Of a stretch of DNA of 64,000 bases, positions 10,020 to 21,482 are shown piece after piece. Source of the stretch: Dactylonectria macrodidyma (Eukaryota > Ascomycota > Sordariomycetes > Hypocreales > Nectriaceae); contig JAGMUV010000005.1 in the NCBI GenBank assembly GCA_020744425.1, positions 930,001 through 994,000 on the forward strand, written 5' to 3'. Each line of letters starts with the position of its first letter. Position 1 is the stretch's first letter. The notes under the pieces were generated by a model that did no database searches, had not been told where the DNA came from, and was given only the letters and a program-made list of their open reading frames with translations. A program made the position numbers and the translations under genes.

Positions 10020-11188
10020 ATGGCTGCTATTGTGGAATGCATTGAGAAGAAGCTGGAAGCACTTGAAGACGGTTGCGACGGCGCGAACCAGTCGTCGTCG
10101 CAACCAGCTTCAAGTGGTTTCGGGTCAGGCAACGGGACATCTCGATGGGCTGGGCAGAAACGTCACCATCGTCTTGACGACGACGGCGAGGATGGCAATG
10201 GCGAGGATGATAGCCGTTCGAGGAAGGACAATAACAAAAAGGCAAAGATGCTCAACGACGACAGCCGTCTGAGATTCGCCTGTCCCTACTACAAGCACGA
10301 CCCGCAGAGGTTCAAAGATCATCGGACGTGTATCGGTCCAGGATGGCCCAGCGTGCACAGGGTGAAGTGAGTACGCATGCTAAGAAAAACCGCCCTATCA
10401 ACTAACGTTCCCCAAGGGAACACCTCAAGCGAAGCCACAGCCTCCCATCTCACCAATGCCATCGATGCTTCAAGTACTTTGGCAAAGACGACGAGCTCAA
10501 GAAGCACCAGCGGACGCCTAAGCCGTGTCCGGTCCAGGACCCGGCGACCGTCTGCCGAGATCTGGCTGACGGCTTCGACCAAGAGCAAGGGAAGAAGCTG
10601 AACAAGCGGGTCAAGATGACACCAGAGGCCAAGTGGGCGGAGTGGTACTGTATTTTGTTCGATGTAGACCCGAATTCATCAGACATTCCTTCTCCTTGTA
10701 AGTCTAGCAGCCATCACTGACGTCACCATCAATACTAATGATGCCTAGACCATGACATTTCCTATCAGAGCGGTGGACTGTCTACTCCCCAAGCCAGCAG
10801 TATCCAGAACTACCGGGAGCACATGACGCGCGTGATTCCAGTGATTCGTCACCACGTCGAGTTGGAAGTAGCCAAAGTGATTCGCGCCGTCGAGGACGAC
10901 ATCAAGTCCAACGTCATGGAGGTGATTCGCGACTTGCCGGGCCGCATCATGGCCTCCTTCCCGCCGCCGAGCTTGTCGGCCTCGGCTCAGGTTCCAGACG
11001 ACTGCCTGTTTAACCTGGATGACATCGAGTTCGATTTGGGCGACGGGTACGATTTCGAAGAGTTCAGCACTCAAGATCCCCTCGCTGTGTCCGAGTCGTC
11101 TGGGTCTCAAGAATGGTCTGATCCAGTCATGCCCAGCTCAGCGACATCGGTCCAAGATGACATGATTCCATTCTGCCTGGGCACTTGA
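10020..11188 (+). CDS. C2H2-type zinc-finger protein, fungal family
   Basis: Three exons are supported: up to 10366, 10417-10697 and 10749-11188. Their introns are 50 and 51 bases (GTGAGT...CCAAG and GTAAGT...CCTAG). From the first in-frame ATG at 10020 they give 355 residues. An early Arg/Lys-rich linker is followed by the characteristic fungal finger 'FACPYYKHDPQRF...C', then 'RVKEHLKRSH' across intron 1. A second Cys2-His unit follows ('HQCHRCFKYFG...H'). The C-terminal third is acidic. The same frame is open upstream to the splice acceptor at 9820 and encodes a plausible basic segment ('YLEYRVNRQLHYRKRR'). The true start may therefore lie in an undetected upstream exon. Such proteins are common and mostly uncharacterised in filamentous fungi. 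DNA or RNA binding is inferred from the fingers. Confidence 0.7.
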
Positions 11189-11877
11189 CGCATGGCGGCT
11201 TGACAAAATCCTCAGAAACAGGAAAGGTATCTCGCGTGGGAACTAACAGAGTGCTCTCTGATCTAGGACTTTTATATACGTCGCTTGGTCACTCATTTTT
11301 TACAGATATCTCCTTTCCCGATTTCTTCCTTCCTTTCATCTTTATCATCTTTCTGCCTTGTACTTTTTGCAACATGTACTTTGACGAACTTGCTCCATGA
11401 TCGACAGCAATAGGGCTTCCACTCTTTCAGTAGGCATGCCATGCCTAGGGCGTAAGTTTCGAGGAACACGGCCCATTTTTCTATTTTATGCTGTTTTATT
11501 ATCGAAATACTTATGAGTGCGTAATTTCTCACGGTGATAGGGTGTGTACGAGGCTTGAGTCTAGGGCAGTCATTACAAGCCAGGGTTGGGTAGGACGAAG
11601 AATGGGTTATTTCATATTTTTCTTCTAGCTTGAATCCAGCTGTTTGCGTAATGCAATCTGTTTCCCTCACAATTACGTCCTGCTGATCTCTTCGGCCGTT
11701 GACCACGACCGTTGGCAGCAACTTTTATATACGCCAATTCTATGGCTTGCAAAAGCCCACTGATAAAGTATACTACAAATCAGGTCGAGATTTGTTTAAC
11801 CCACAATTACCTGAAACCTTTTGATCCCGCTAATAAATTTCGTGTCTCATATGTACATCGCCCAGCATCACACACCC
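11189..11877. other. Intergenic region, no gene seen
   Basis: The 3' flank of the C2H2 gene and the 3' flank of the secreted-protein gene meet here (convergent). Two TATATA-containing stretches (about 11272 and 11725) occur, but no open frame with family features follows either one. Confidence 0.5.
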
Positions 11878-12551
11878 TCACAGATCCTGGCTGACGGGCA
11901 CCGCAACCAAGCTCGCATCAGCGAGTAAAAGATCGACACGCGAGAACTTGCCCCCGGAGCAGAAGAACTCCATAGAGAAGACGGGCCGGGACGAGGGCAA
12001 GGCTACGTCGACCTCACGATCGTGGTATCCGCCGGCAGGGTTGCTGCTGAATTGCAGGGTGTCGACGACGATTCCGTCTACCTTGGAGACGATTGAGCAC
12101 ACGCCGTCGTCGCCAAAGTCTTGAGGTTCGGCGAGGGCCCATGAGTACGAGAGGAGGCCTGACTCAGTGGTTTCCGTGTCGGAGGCGATGGGCTCTTCTG
12201 TTGAGGGTGTTGCTTCGTCGCTTTCGACTCGCACCAGGCTGGTTTGCCGTTAGTAAAGAAACTATCACAATTGTTGTCGATGACATACACATAGTTGTCT
12301 CTAGAGTAAGCGATTCCCTTCTCCTCTCGATCGGTAGCGCTGTCAATTGAGAGCCAGGTCGGCTCTTGTTCATCTTCTTCACCACGTCGCATAATCCTGG
12401 GCCGGAATATTCTGTACGCTCTGGTGGTGGAAATTGAGCTTCTCTTCTGCTTATCATGGGCCAGTGTTGATGCTGCATGAGGAGCACCTTGCACACCCCA
12501 GGTAGCAGCGACGGCCACAATCGCAGCGAGGCAGCTCCTAGAAAAGATCAT
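11878..12551 (-). CDS. Small secreted protein, unknown function
   Basis: Two exons, 12551-12289 and 12238-11878, are separated by a 50-base intron. Its GTATGT donor, ACTAAC branch site and CCAG acceptor are textbook. Splicing is needed to join the frames and gives about 207 residues. The N-terminus 'MIFSRSCLAAIVAVAATW' is a clear signal peptide, with cleavage likely after about residue 22. Dibasic sites ('KQKR', 'IMRR') could be Kex2 cuts. The mature part is acidic and Ser/Thr-rich around residues 90-115, with only two cysteines and no recognised domain. A TATA-like CTATAAG lies about 90 bases upstream. It might be a secreted effector or a small cell-wall protein, but nothing in the sequence decides this. 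It sits next to the STAND gene. Confidence 0.7.
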
Positions 12552-13523
12552 GGCAAAGACACAAGCCGTGCAAAAGAAAGAAGAGATTACAATTTCAACA
12601 GTCGCGTTACCGTCGCGATACCAGAGCGGTTCGTCGTGTCTTATAGGCAAAACGAGAAGCCACAAGGTCATCCCATTGTGGTAACATGTGGTCAAACCGA
12701 GGACGGTGATTTGCTCGGCACAAGAAAGTGTGTTAGTGCTGGTTCGGAACTAGGCCCGAAGAAGTGGCGATCGGGGCAAAGAGGAGCGTTGAGAGAGACC
12801 TTCCTCGCAATAAAACAGATGAAACGGTGGGAGGGGTAATCTCATGACAGGCCTGTCTCTAGCGAACGTGGTGGATAAAGAATGAGAGTGCTCTTTCTTG
12901 CTCGATTAATCCTCGTTATCATTATCGATCGTGTGAGATCACCTCAGTCGCTTGCATGGGGGTCATGGGCCAGCCGCATTAGGTAATTTTTTTTCAAACC
13001 GACGACGGACCTCAATCTCAAGCTTTTCAATCTGACAAAGATTATGCTTGCAGATTTAATGGTCTACGGAATATCTAGAATAAAAACAAGCCAATATTTA
13101 ATCCAAACTTCCTGGGTGGTGCGATCAAGACACCGCGTTGGAGTCGTTGAGGCGGGAATAAGACGAACATCCTAAGGAGAGGTCCGGTTCCTCTGGGTCC
13201 TCCAGCTCCACCAAAGTGGCTCTCACATCCTTACAGAGGTGTAAAAGACAGACCAAATTACTGTAGGGTCCGTATACCGTCTAATAATAGGCGCATAGAC
13301 CAAATGATTGTGCTTAAGACTTTTCTACTGCCGAGGAAGTGAAAAGCGGCACCCAGATCTTGTTGCAGAAACCGAGAGTCACCGTGGAAGAGCGAGGCAG
13401 CCCACAAGGTATAGCACAGCTCGGACACTCAGTAGCCAGGGGCATTATCTCCTGTGAAATTGGTAGCTCTTTCTGTCAACCTCTTTGACATCCCTCTATT
13501 GGCAACTGATTCTACTCTTCGTT
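12552..13523. other. Intergenic region, secreted-protein gene to STAND gene
   Basis: The left part is the promoter of the secreted-protein gene (-), and the right part is the 3' flank of the STAND gene (-). No supported gene is present. The segment from about 12900 to 13500 is moderately AT-rich without clear repeats. Confidence 0.5.
12640..12646 (-). promoter_or_regulatory. TATA-like box of the secreted-protein gene
   Basis: The minus strand reads CTATAAG here, 89-95 bases before the ATG at 12551. This is a suitable distance for a TATA box with a short leader. Confidence 0.4.
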
Positions 13524-16500
13524 CTACGTCAGATCGGCTTCTGCCCCGGCCTCGAGCAGCAGCTTGACCACAGAATCGCGGTTATGCTCAGTGGCCCTTG
13601 ACAAAGCTGTTCGGCCTTCGCTGTCTTTCCAGTGAACGTCAGCGCCCTTAGCTAGTAATAACTTGATGGTAGCCTCATCCCCATACCGCGTGACGGCATG
13701 TGAAAGAGGTGTTCGATCATCGTTGTCCTTCGAGTCAACTTCGGCATCATTTTCGAGGAACAGTTTGACAAGGGCTTCGCGACCGTAATCACCAACCACG
13801 CAGTGAGATAGTGGCGTTCGGCCGTTGTCGTCCTTGGATTCGACCATGGCGCCGTTTTTCAGTAGCACTTTGACAGCTCTGAGGCTACGACCCGAGGCAT
13901 GGCTAAGCGGAGTCCGGCCTCGCGTATCCCTGGATTCCACCTCGACACCTTTGCCTAACAGTAGCTCGACGATAGCCTCATGGCCTCGTTCAGTGGTGTA
14001 CGACAATGGCGTACGACCGTATTTGTCTCGCAGGTCAGTTTCGACACCAGCCTTGAGCAGCTCCCGAATAACATCGCCATGCCCTTTCATGGCGGCCCAC
14101 GACAATGGCGTGCGACCATCTTCGTCCGGCAGGTCGGTTTCGGCACCAGCCTTGAGCAGCTCCTGAAAAACATCGTCATGCCCTTCCATGGCGGCCCACA
14201 ACAGCGGCGTTCGACCTTGCTGATCCCGGGAGTTGGCATCAAGTCCCTTGGAGAGTAGTAACCTGATGGTAGCGCTACATCCTCCTTCGGCAGCCAACGA
14301 GAGCGAGGTTCGGCCGTTATCGTAATCGCTAGTCGCCTCTTGGTCAGCCTTGACGCCTGGTACCGTGAGCAGTAGTTCAACAACAGCTTCTCGTCCCTGA
14401 CTGGCCGCCCACAATAGTGGCGTCCAGCCATTTCTATCCATTGAATTGACGTCGGCTCCATTGTCGAGTAATAATTGAACGACAGCCTCTTTCCCAGCTT
14501 CGGCGGCCCATGAGAGCGGTGTTCTGCCTATGGCTCTACCTGAAGCACTCGAAAGCTCAATACCTACGCCGGACTCGTTCCCTACCCATATAAGCGGCGC
14601 CAAGGAAGGCACATACTTGCCAGTTGACATTGAGTCGACATCAACCTTTCTTGTTTCCAGAAGTAGCTTTACTGCCGCTCTTTGCCCATTCTCAGCTGCA
14701 AAGGACAAGGGGGTTCGACCAGGGAGATATGGACCCGAAGTCTTTGAGTCGGGATCGACCTTGCCGGTATCGAGAAGCTGTTGCACGACTGAGATGGACC
14801 CTTGTGCGGCAGCGAATGACAGAGGTGTTCTCCCTCTAACGAATTTACCAGTGGCCTTTGAGTCTGGATCAGCCTTGCCCGTCGCCAAGAGCCGCTCGAC
14901 AATAGCTCTATAACCTTTCCGGACGGCGTAGGATAGTGGTGTAAGCCCAAACTGATCTTTTGGTTCAACCTCCACCAGGCCAGTCTCAAGCAGTAGCTTT
15001 ACGATTATTTCATTTCCTGCTTCGGCAGCCCATGATAGCGGGGCCCGATAAGAGCGCTCGCCACCGAAGGTCCACGGGTCGTCTGCTAGACACATACACG
15101 TCAGCTTCAGTAGCCTACAAATTTCGCGGGCTTATAGCATTCGCACCTCCATATAGATCACTCATTCTTGAGTCGTTTGGGTTAATTTTTTTCGACTCGT
15201 CGTCAACTCCTTCTGTTGCTAGCAGTATCTCCACAGCTGCCACATGGTTATTGGCGGCAGCCCAGGCCAGTGGCGATCGCCAGTAGTTGTCCTTTGAGTT
15301 GGGATCAACTTTACCGGTTCCCAGCAGCAATTTTATAACGGCTTCATGCCCGTTCATGGCAGCCCAAGACAGTGGCGATCGCCCGTCGTCGTCCTTTGAG
15401 TCGGGATCAACGCTTTCTGTCTCAAGCAGCAGCTTGACGACACCATCGTGGCCATTTGAAACGGAATAATATAATGGCGTTCGGCCATTTCCGTCTTCCA
15501 CATTAGGATCCTCGTCGTTGAGAAACATTTTTATGGCGTAATCAACCCCAAAGTAAGCCGCTTGATGAAATCCCCTAAAATGGGCTGGAAACCCTCCGCA
15601 ATAACCGCGGCCCGCTGTTATTTTTCGTCGGTCGATAAACAAGGCTTGGCTGGACGCTTCAACCTTGGAGTTGGAGCGTAGAAAGTCAATGGCTTGTTGG
15701 CAAGGAGCTTCGGCATTTACAGCATGGGATCCCCAATTTTGTGCTGTGTATTCGAAGAGTGGGTTCTCTTGTAATCTTTTTTCGTACTCTTCGCTCAATT
15801 TGCATGGTCCAGTGAGGAACACCTCGAATGAGAGGTATGTACAGCAGATGGTTGTTATATCGGCCTCTGCGTGTGGAAACCATTGTTGCCATGTCCGCAC
15901 GAAGTATTCCTGCGCTGTAAAGTGGACTAGTCGAATGACATTACTCTCCTTGTCCACCGTAACCAATCCGGCACACGACGAGACCATATCATCGATTTGT
16001 GGAAGATTGTCCTTGTCAAGCGCTACTTTACCAACTTCTACAGCGAGCGCGTGCTGCAGTTCCGTCGTAGTCAGTTGTCTTCTTGCTCGAGTGATCCACG
16101 ATATAACCTGCTTAGCGAGTTCTTCTTGGTCGTGCACTTGGCCTTCGATCCGCTTCATGGCATCGTTGTATGCACAATCATAGGCTTCAGAACCAGTCGG
16201 TAGTTTTGCTAGGGCAGTCCGAAGTGCTTTTACAGACCTCTTCCCAACTAAACTTTCAAGGTGAAGCTTTGCAAGCAAGAACCTGGACATGGTCAGCGCG
16301 CTGTCTTCGAACTCTCGCAGGCCGCTTACATGCCGTCAACAGCGATGACGATTGCGGCCTTTACTTCTTCTTGCAGATCTGAACTGCGTTGGACAAACGA
16401 TGGTAGGTGCGATATGTTGCCGTCCAGAAATCTGCGCACGTCGTACTCGCTGGCCAGAATCTCGAATGTCGTGCTTCTATCAAAAACCTCTATAATTCCA

Positions 16501-17711
16501 GGTATGGGTCTCGAAGTTACGAAGAGGTTGACTCCACACTCAGCTTGCAATGCTAGTATCGCTGATAGGAATTTGTCGCGGTAACCACCCATCACTCGGC
16601 ATTCATCAAGTGCATCAATGACGACGAAGACCCTCGAATACAGGCCGGCCGTGGAGTGGAGAGCCATTGTGACTTCCTCAAATAGTGGCCGCGTCTGCCT
16701 GTCCTTGTGTCTCTCATGGAGCAATTTCAAACAGTCCGGTAGAGACGAATGATTTTGCGCCAGCTGCCTCAGTAAGCTTGCGAAAAGACTGCCAGGCGTC
16801 TGCTCATCTTGCCGCCGGAAGTCACAGTAAAGGTACGCGACACCAGTCTTCCTATCGTCTCGAAACCTGTTCAGGAGCTCTTCGATCACAATTGACGTGA
16901 GAATCGTCTTTCCGGCGCCGGGGATGCCCGGGCAGAGTAGCGTCTCCTTCTCGAGTTCCAACCACTTCTTAAACTCAGGAGAGTCGAGAAGCCATCGACC
17001 AGTGCCTGCCTGTCTGCGACTCAAGAAGTCACTTTTCTGCGCAGCGTAGTCTTCTGGTGTCAACCAACTGAGGATGGCCAGCCGTTCTCCAACCCGCCCT
17101 CGCTCGTCATTCTGGCGCTGGAGCCAATCCAAGCCATCATGTAAAGCCGCTTGAGAGCTCTGAATAGTTGCCAAATCATGCTTCAGCTCAGACAGCCGAG
17201 TCTCGCTTTGGACCGACGTCGCCTTGATCGCCTGCACCAGCTTCGTCAGCTGTTTATTGTTCTCGTCAGAGGTTATCTTGATTTCCTGGAGTAGCTGTCG
17301 GGAGTTGTTTGTAAGAGCCAGCTGCAGTAAGGACTTTTCGCGCTCAATCGTCCCGTAGATCTCTTTGATCTCTTTCTCATTGAAGGGCCACTTCAGTCTA
17401 GCCAGGGTCTTTCGTATACCCTCCTGGGGCTGAAGCCTCTCCTTGACCTCGCTCAAGGTAACCCAAAGTCGACCTAGTGGTGCCCCTGGTGCTTCGAGGG
17501 CTTCGATAGTATTTGACCATGCTTGGCCCTCCTCCGAATCGTCGGCTTCGTCAATGAGCTGTTGGAGAATTCTCTCGCACGCTCGCAACTCCTCGCGGAG
17601 AGACTTTCTTTCCTGCGTTGCACCCTTGGCCGAGTTGATGTATTTAACGACCTTGGAAGATAGTTGGACGACAGCAATGACGCTTGCTGTTGTTGTGCTA
17701 AGAGAATCCAT
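13524..17711 (-). CDS. NACHT-ankyrin STAND (NLR-like) protein
   Basis: Three exons (17711-16330, 16282-15147, 15085-13524) with introns of 47 and 61 bases join in frame to encode 1359 residues. Residues 1-~120 resemble the fungal N-terminal domain of STAND proteins (PigL_N type), followed by coiled coil. The NACHT module has Walker A 'GIPGAGKT' (262-269) and Walker B '[11 protein letters not shown]' (361-371). Intron 1 interrupts the conserved 'DGMFLLAKLH'. The linker motif 'NWGSHA' is near 643. From ~690 to the end there are about 18 ankyrin repeats, mostly 'GRTPLSWAA' type, one of them degenerate. In fungi such proteins act as intracellular sensors that oligomerise on ligand binding, in non-self recognition or cell death. 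The ligand and output here are unknown. All catalytic motifs are intact. Confidence 0.9.
14047..14238 (-). repeat. Nearly identical adjacent ankyrin-repeat units
   Basis: Two consecutive 99-base ankyrin units share most bases over about 75 positions by eye, including '[13 protein letters not shown]' versus '[13 protein letters not shown]'. This suggests recent tandem duplication or gene conversion in the ligand-binding part. Confidence 0.65.
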
Positions 17712-18791
17712 CTCGGAAACTCGCTGCTCAGTCTGACTGTGCTACAGGGCTTGCAACTGTGTGGCCATCATGTTATCATTAGAAGCTGTCTGCCGGACAG
17801 GACACTCACAAGGCATGTGTGTACGGAAGCATGCAGGCCCGGGTCGAAGTTTTCATTGATGAGCTTGGTACCTAATGGGATCATGCTCAAGACGTGTGCG
17901 TGAGGCACAATCTTGACGAGGCATCAGGTGCCTCGCGAGGCGGAATCTGACTGGGAGGGCTGCAGCTGTTGGGCGTGTTGACTGACCAGCCCCGACGGGT
18001 GACTACCTGTGGTGGCATAAGGCACCCTCACCTACGCCACCTCAGCCCACCTTAGTTACCTTAGCCTATCCTCTTTCCGAAATCAATCGTACAGATCGTA
18101 GCTCAGACTCTGCCTGTACGAACTGTCACACTAAAGAATGCACTATGAATTTTGTAAAGAATTGCTTTCTTGAGTTACTCAAAAGCTATAGCTATAATAA
18201 GACGTATCAGCTAATAACATTACCTATATCCTTATTAACCTATCTAAGCCTCGCCTTAGCTTCGATAATACTAGCTGGAAGAATGTTGCTAAGATAGCTA
18301 ACGTCATTATCTATAACGGGGCCTATGTTTATTAAATTGCCCGCCACGAGCTGATGATACATAGCAACGTCCTGTCCACTATTAACATGATGAAGCTCTG
18401 CAACGAGGGAAACATTCCAACAATGAGTAACCTACATGCTCCACTCGCTAATGTAGTTTTATTTGCGCCACTCGCCTATCATGTAAGGTAGGCGGGCCCG
18501 GAATGGCCATTTCTCAAGTGTCTTGCCAAGGCACTGGCAAGGAAGGCTTTCAATAGCGCGACTGAGCTGAGAGATGCCAAGCTGTCTTTACTTTTTGGAA
18601 AATTAAGCCAGGGTTGACTCTGGACATGTGTCTAGCGTTGATGAGAGGGACTGACTTGGCTGTGCCTGCTGAAATCTCTAGGCCATGGCGAGCATTGAGA
18701 GTCATCATCACATCTACCTCATCTTTTGGCACCAAGCACCCATCCTCAGTTCGACATACATAAACCGCCGAACCGATCAGCGTTGCCCTTC
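17712..18791. other. Intergenic region containing an AT-rich relic
   Basis: This is the promoter side of the STAND gene and the upstream side of the membrane pseudogene. It contains a perfect 12-base palindrome (GCCTCGCGAGGC, 17930-17941), a run of CACCTTA-like motifs (about 18020-18070) and the TA-rich stretch listed separately. No gene is seen. Confidence 0.5.
18120..18470. repeat. TA-rich stretch, possible RIP-mutated repeat relic
   Basis: The base composition changes abruptly from the GC-rich surroundings to a sequence dense in TA dinucleotides (for example AGCTATAGCTATAATAAG). Every frame is broken by stops. This is how short remnants of transposons look after repeat-induced point mutation. 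No element family can be named and no terminal repeats are visible. Confidence 0.4.
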
Positions 18792-20762
18792 ATGGCTACT
18801 CAGATTTACACGGGCTTCTGGACTGACTGGGATCGCGGACCTGTTCTCGGCGCGACCGTCACGCTCTCTGCCCGTAACGGCGGGTTACTTTTGGCGTTTC
18901 TTGCCGTCATGGTCACCATCGTAGCAATCCGACTCTGGCGCATCCTCAGCTTTGCAGCTCATCAGGTACTGGCCTCGAATAGTCTCCACGACGGCCTCTA
19001 CTACCAACGCCAGCACATTCTCCGGAACGCCAGTTCTCCGGGCGCCGCTATCTGGCTGTTTCTCCAGCAAGCCTGGCACTGGCGCAGGGTTGCGGACCAT
19101 GCACTCTTCAGAACCGTCCCGTGGGCTGTTTTCGCCATGCTCTATCTAGTCCTCTTTGCTGCGACCTCGGTCCTCTCGTCCTGGGTCTCCGACGGTGCCA
19201 CTGAGCACCGTATCATCAAATCACAAAGCTGTGGCTTGTTCGTCCCAGCAGACAGAGACGCCCTACACGAGCTGAGAGCGTACGAAAATCACAAAGCCGC
19301 CAACTACGCACGCCAATGCTACGGAGATGCGTCTACGTCCACCTCGTGCGACAGTCTCCCTGTCTCATCCATCTCGTGGACAAACTCATCGGTTGCTTGT
19401 CCGTTCGAGGAATCCGTATGCCTTAACGTTCCCGCTTTCCAAATGACGACGGACCTGATCGACTCGCACCTTCATCTTGGTATCAACGGACCAAAGCACA
19501 ACCGCGTCAGTTTTCGACGAGAAACAGTCTGCTCGCCTCTCGTTACGCAGCCCGGTTACGCCGAGTACATTCAGGGTGCCGAGGCCGAGGCGCGGGGCTG
19601 GCCTGACGATGTTCTGATCTAATACCTGTATGGACCTCGCTACCCAGATGGACCTCGCGGGCCCAAGATCGAGCACACCCACATCTACAACAACTTGAGC
19701 TGGCACGCGAGTATAGGCTTCAATGTGTGGCCCTACACGTATTCCAGGAATGCAAAAATGGTGTGGGACCCGATAGACGCTCTCAAAACTGGATCCAGCG
19801 ACATCACACTTCTGCTCATCATCCCGAACTCTGTTGTGCATTTCGGACCAAACACCGATCCCGTCTTCTCCGCTACCCTGGAATCCCCTTACGAGGATGG
19901 CAGCATGGTCTATCTCCCCGACCGCTATGTTAGTCCCATCGCCTGCGCAGACCGGTACCAGGTTTGCAACCCCAACAACGACATCTGCACGTCTCTCCAG
20001 GACAGTAAAGCTCTCTTTGACAACGCTGAAGCACTCGAGCTTGGCCTCAATGCAGTTCAACGAGCAACCGTGCTACGAGTTGCCTTTGTTATGGCAGCTA
20101 ATAGCTTCTACAGCGTCATCTTCACCCGAACACAAAGCTTCCTGAGGGCCCAGGAACGCGTAGCGAGCCTTAATCTGCTGCCACTGCCATCTAATCAGTG
20201 GGAAGTGGAAATGAGCGCCCTGTTCTCGGTTACTCTCTCTTCAATGCAGCACCAAATCGTGGCCTACCCGACCGGACCTCCTGTACGAGGAAACATCACT
20301 GTCGAGACACCTTGAAGCGATAGCAGCAAGCAGTCGTTCGCCGATGAAGACCATCCAGATGAGATCGGATCAGCACTGGAAGCCATGTGTCATAATCAGA
20401 GAGTCAGGTCGACACAGGGCACATTGAACTTCTCTGTGTTGGGCTCAGGGATTATGCTGGGTATTGGTTTGCTGATCATTGTATCTTCATACCTGGTTGA
20501 GCCTGTGGCTGGATTTATCCAGAAAAAGATGGGCAGGGGGACTCAAGCGGCTTGGAGATGGGCCCGAGATGATTCCTTGCAGGTGATGCGGATGCTGTTC
20601 GAGGCCATGGGGGCCGGTGAGTGGGAGAAAGCTGCGGGCACCTTTCCACGTACCAAGACTACCCAGTGGTTCGAGTTCGACGAGCCAGGAGGTAATGAAG
20701 GAGGCCCAGTGCCTGCTGAGTCGGAGGCGCTTGAGAGTGACAGGGTTCTGGGAAATCAATAG
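18792..20762 (+). pseudogene. Multi-pass membrane protein pseudogene (two nonsense codons)
   Basis: One reading frame runs from the ATG at 18792 to a TAG at 20760. It is broken by TAA at 19620 and TGA at 20313. Without those two codons it would give about 655 residues. Membrane segments are visible near the start ('GGLLLAFLAVMVTIVAIR'), after residue ~110 ('VPWAVFAMLYLVLFAATS') and near the C-terminus ('IMLGIGLLIIVSSYL'). Between them is a long extracellular-like region with many Cys and potential N-glycosylation sites. I recall similar uncharacterised membrane proteins in other fungi, but no function is known to me. The frame stays coherent across both stops, and no good intron removes either. 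Each stop differs by one C-to-T change from a sense codon (CAA, CGA). Recent inactivation fits best; sequencing error is the alternative. Confidence 0.75.
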
Positions 20763-21482
20763 GAGGCTCAAACAATTAGGACTCCCCCCAGAGGCCGACG
20801 TTTTGCGCCGCGACGCCCGCGTTGACAGACGAGGATTAAGTTGCGAGCTCGAGAAAGGCCTAAGTGCCCGGCAAGCCCTGAACAGTAGTGAAGAGAGAGT
20901 CGACGGCATAGTCTACGGCGTAGTCGAAGCCACTAAGGAAGAAGAGTTTCCAGTGGAACGTGGTCCAAACCATCTCGTCGTTGGCCTAGACAGATCTCAA
21001 GTCAGGTCCAGTCACCACTGGAACCTATCTATTTGTGAGAGCTTACATCATTAACTAGACGCATCTTCATGGAGAGGACGGGATCGTCAGAGTCATTTCT
21101 AGAATGTCCTTTGCAAGTGAGGGAGCGGGACATTTATTCGCATCGTCCACGTCCTGTTTGCAGTCATGGAATCTCTCTGAGTCCGAGTCCATGCGCCACT
21201 GAAACGAGCCATGATATCCGAGTCGGCCTGAAATCAGCTATGAGTTGTTATAGCCTACTATTATTTTGTGATTGATGCCGCACCCGTCTTGGTAGTCCAA
21301 AAATTAAAATAGGTGGTCTGTCTGTCTGCGCAGCCAAGGGCGAGTTTGAACTGGTGGAGTCATTCGAATTGCGTCAACTTGAAGGAGATATACGTCAGAC
21401 GTAGAGGATAAACCTTGAATACACGAAAATCTACCACGCCCATTTATTTCAACACTATGTCATCTCCACCATCGTCAGATCT
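20763..21482. other. Intergenic region, no gene seen
   Basis: This lies between the 3' end of the membrane pseudogene and the 3' end of the HHE gene. Short frames here have no recognisable features. Confidence 0.5.
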
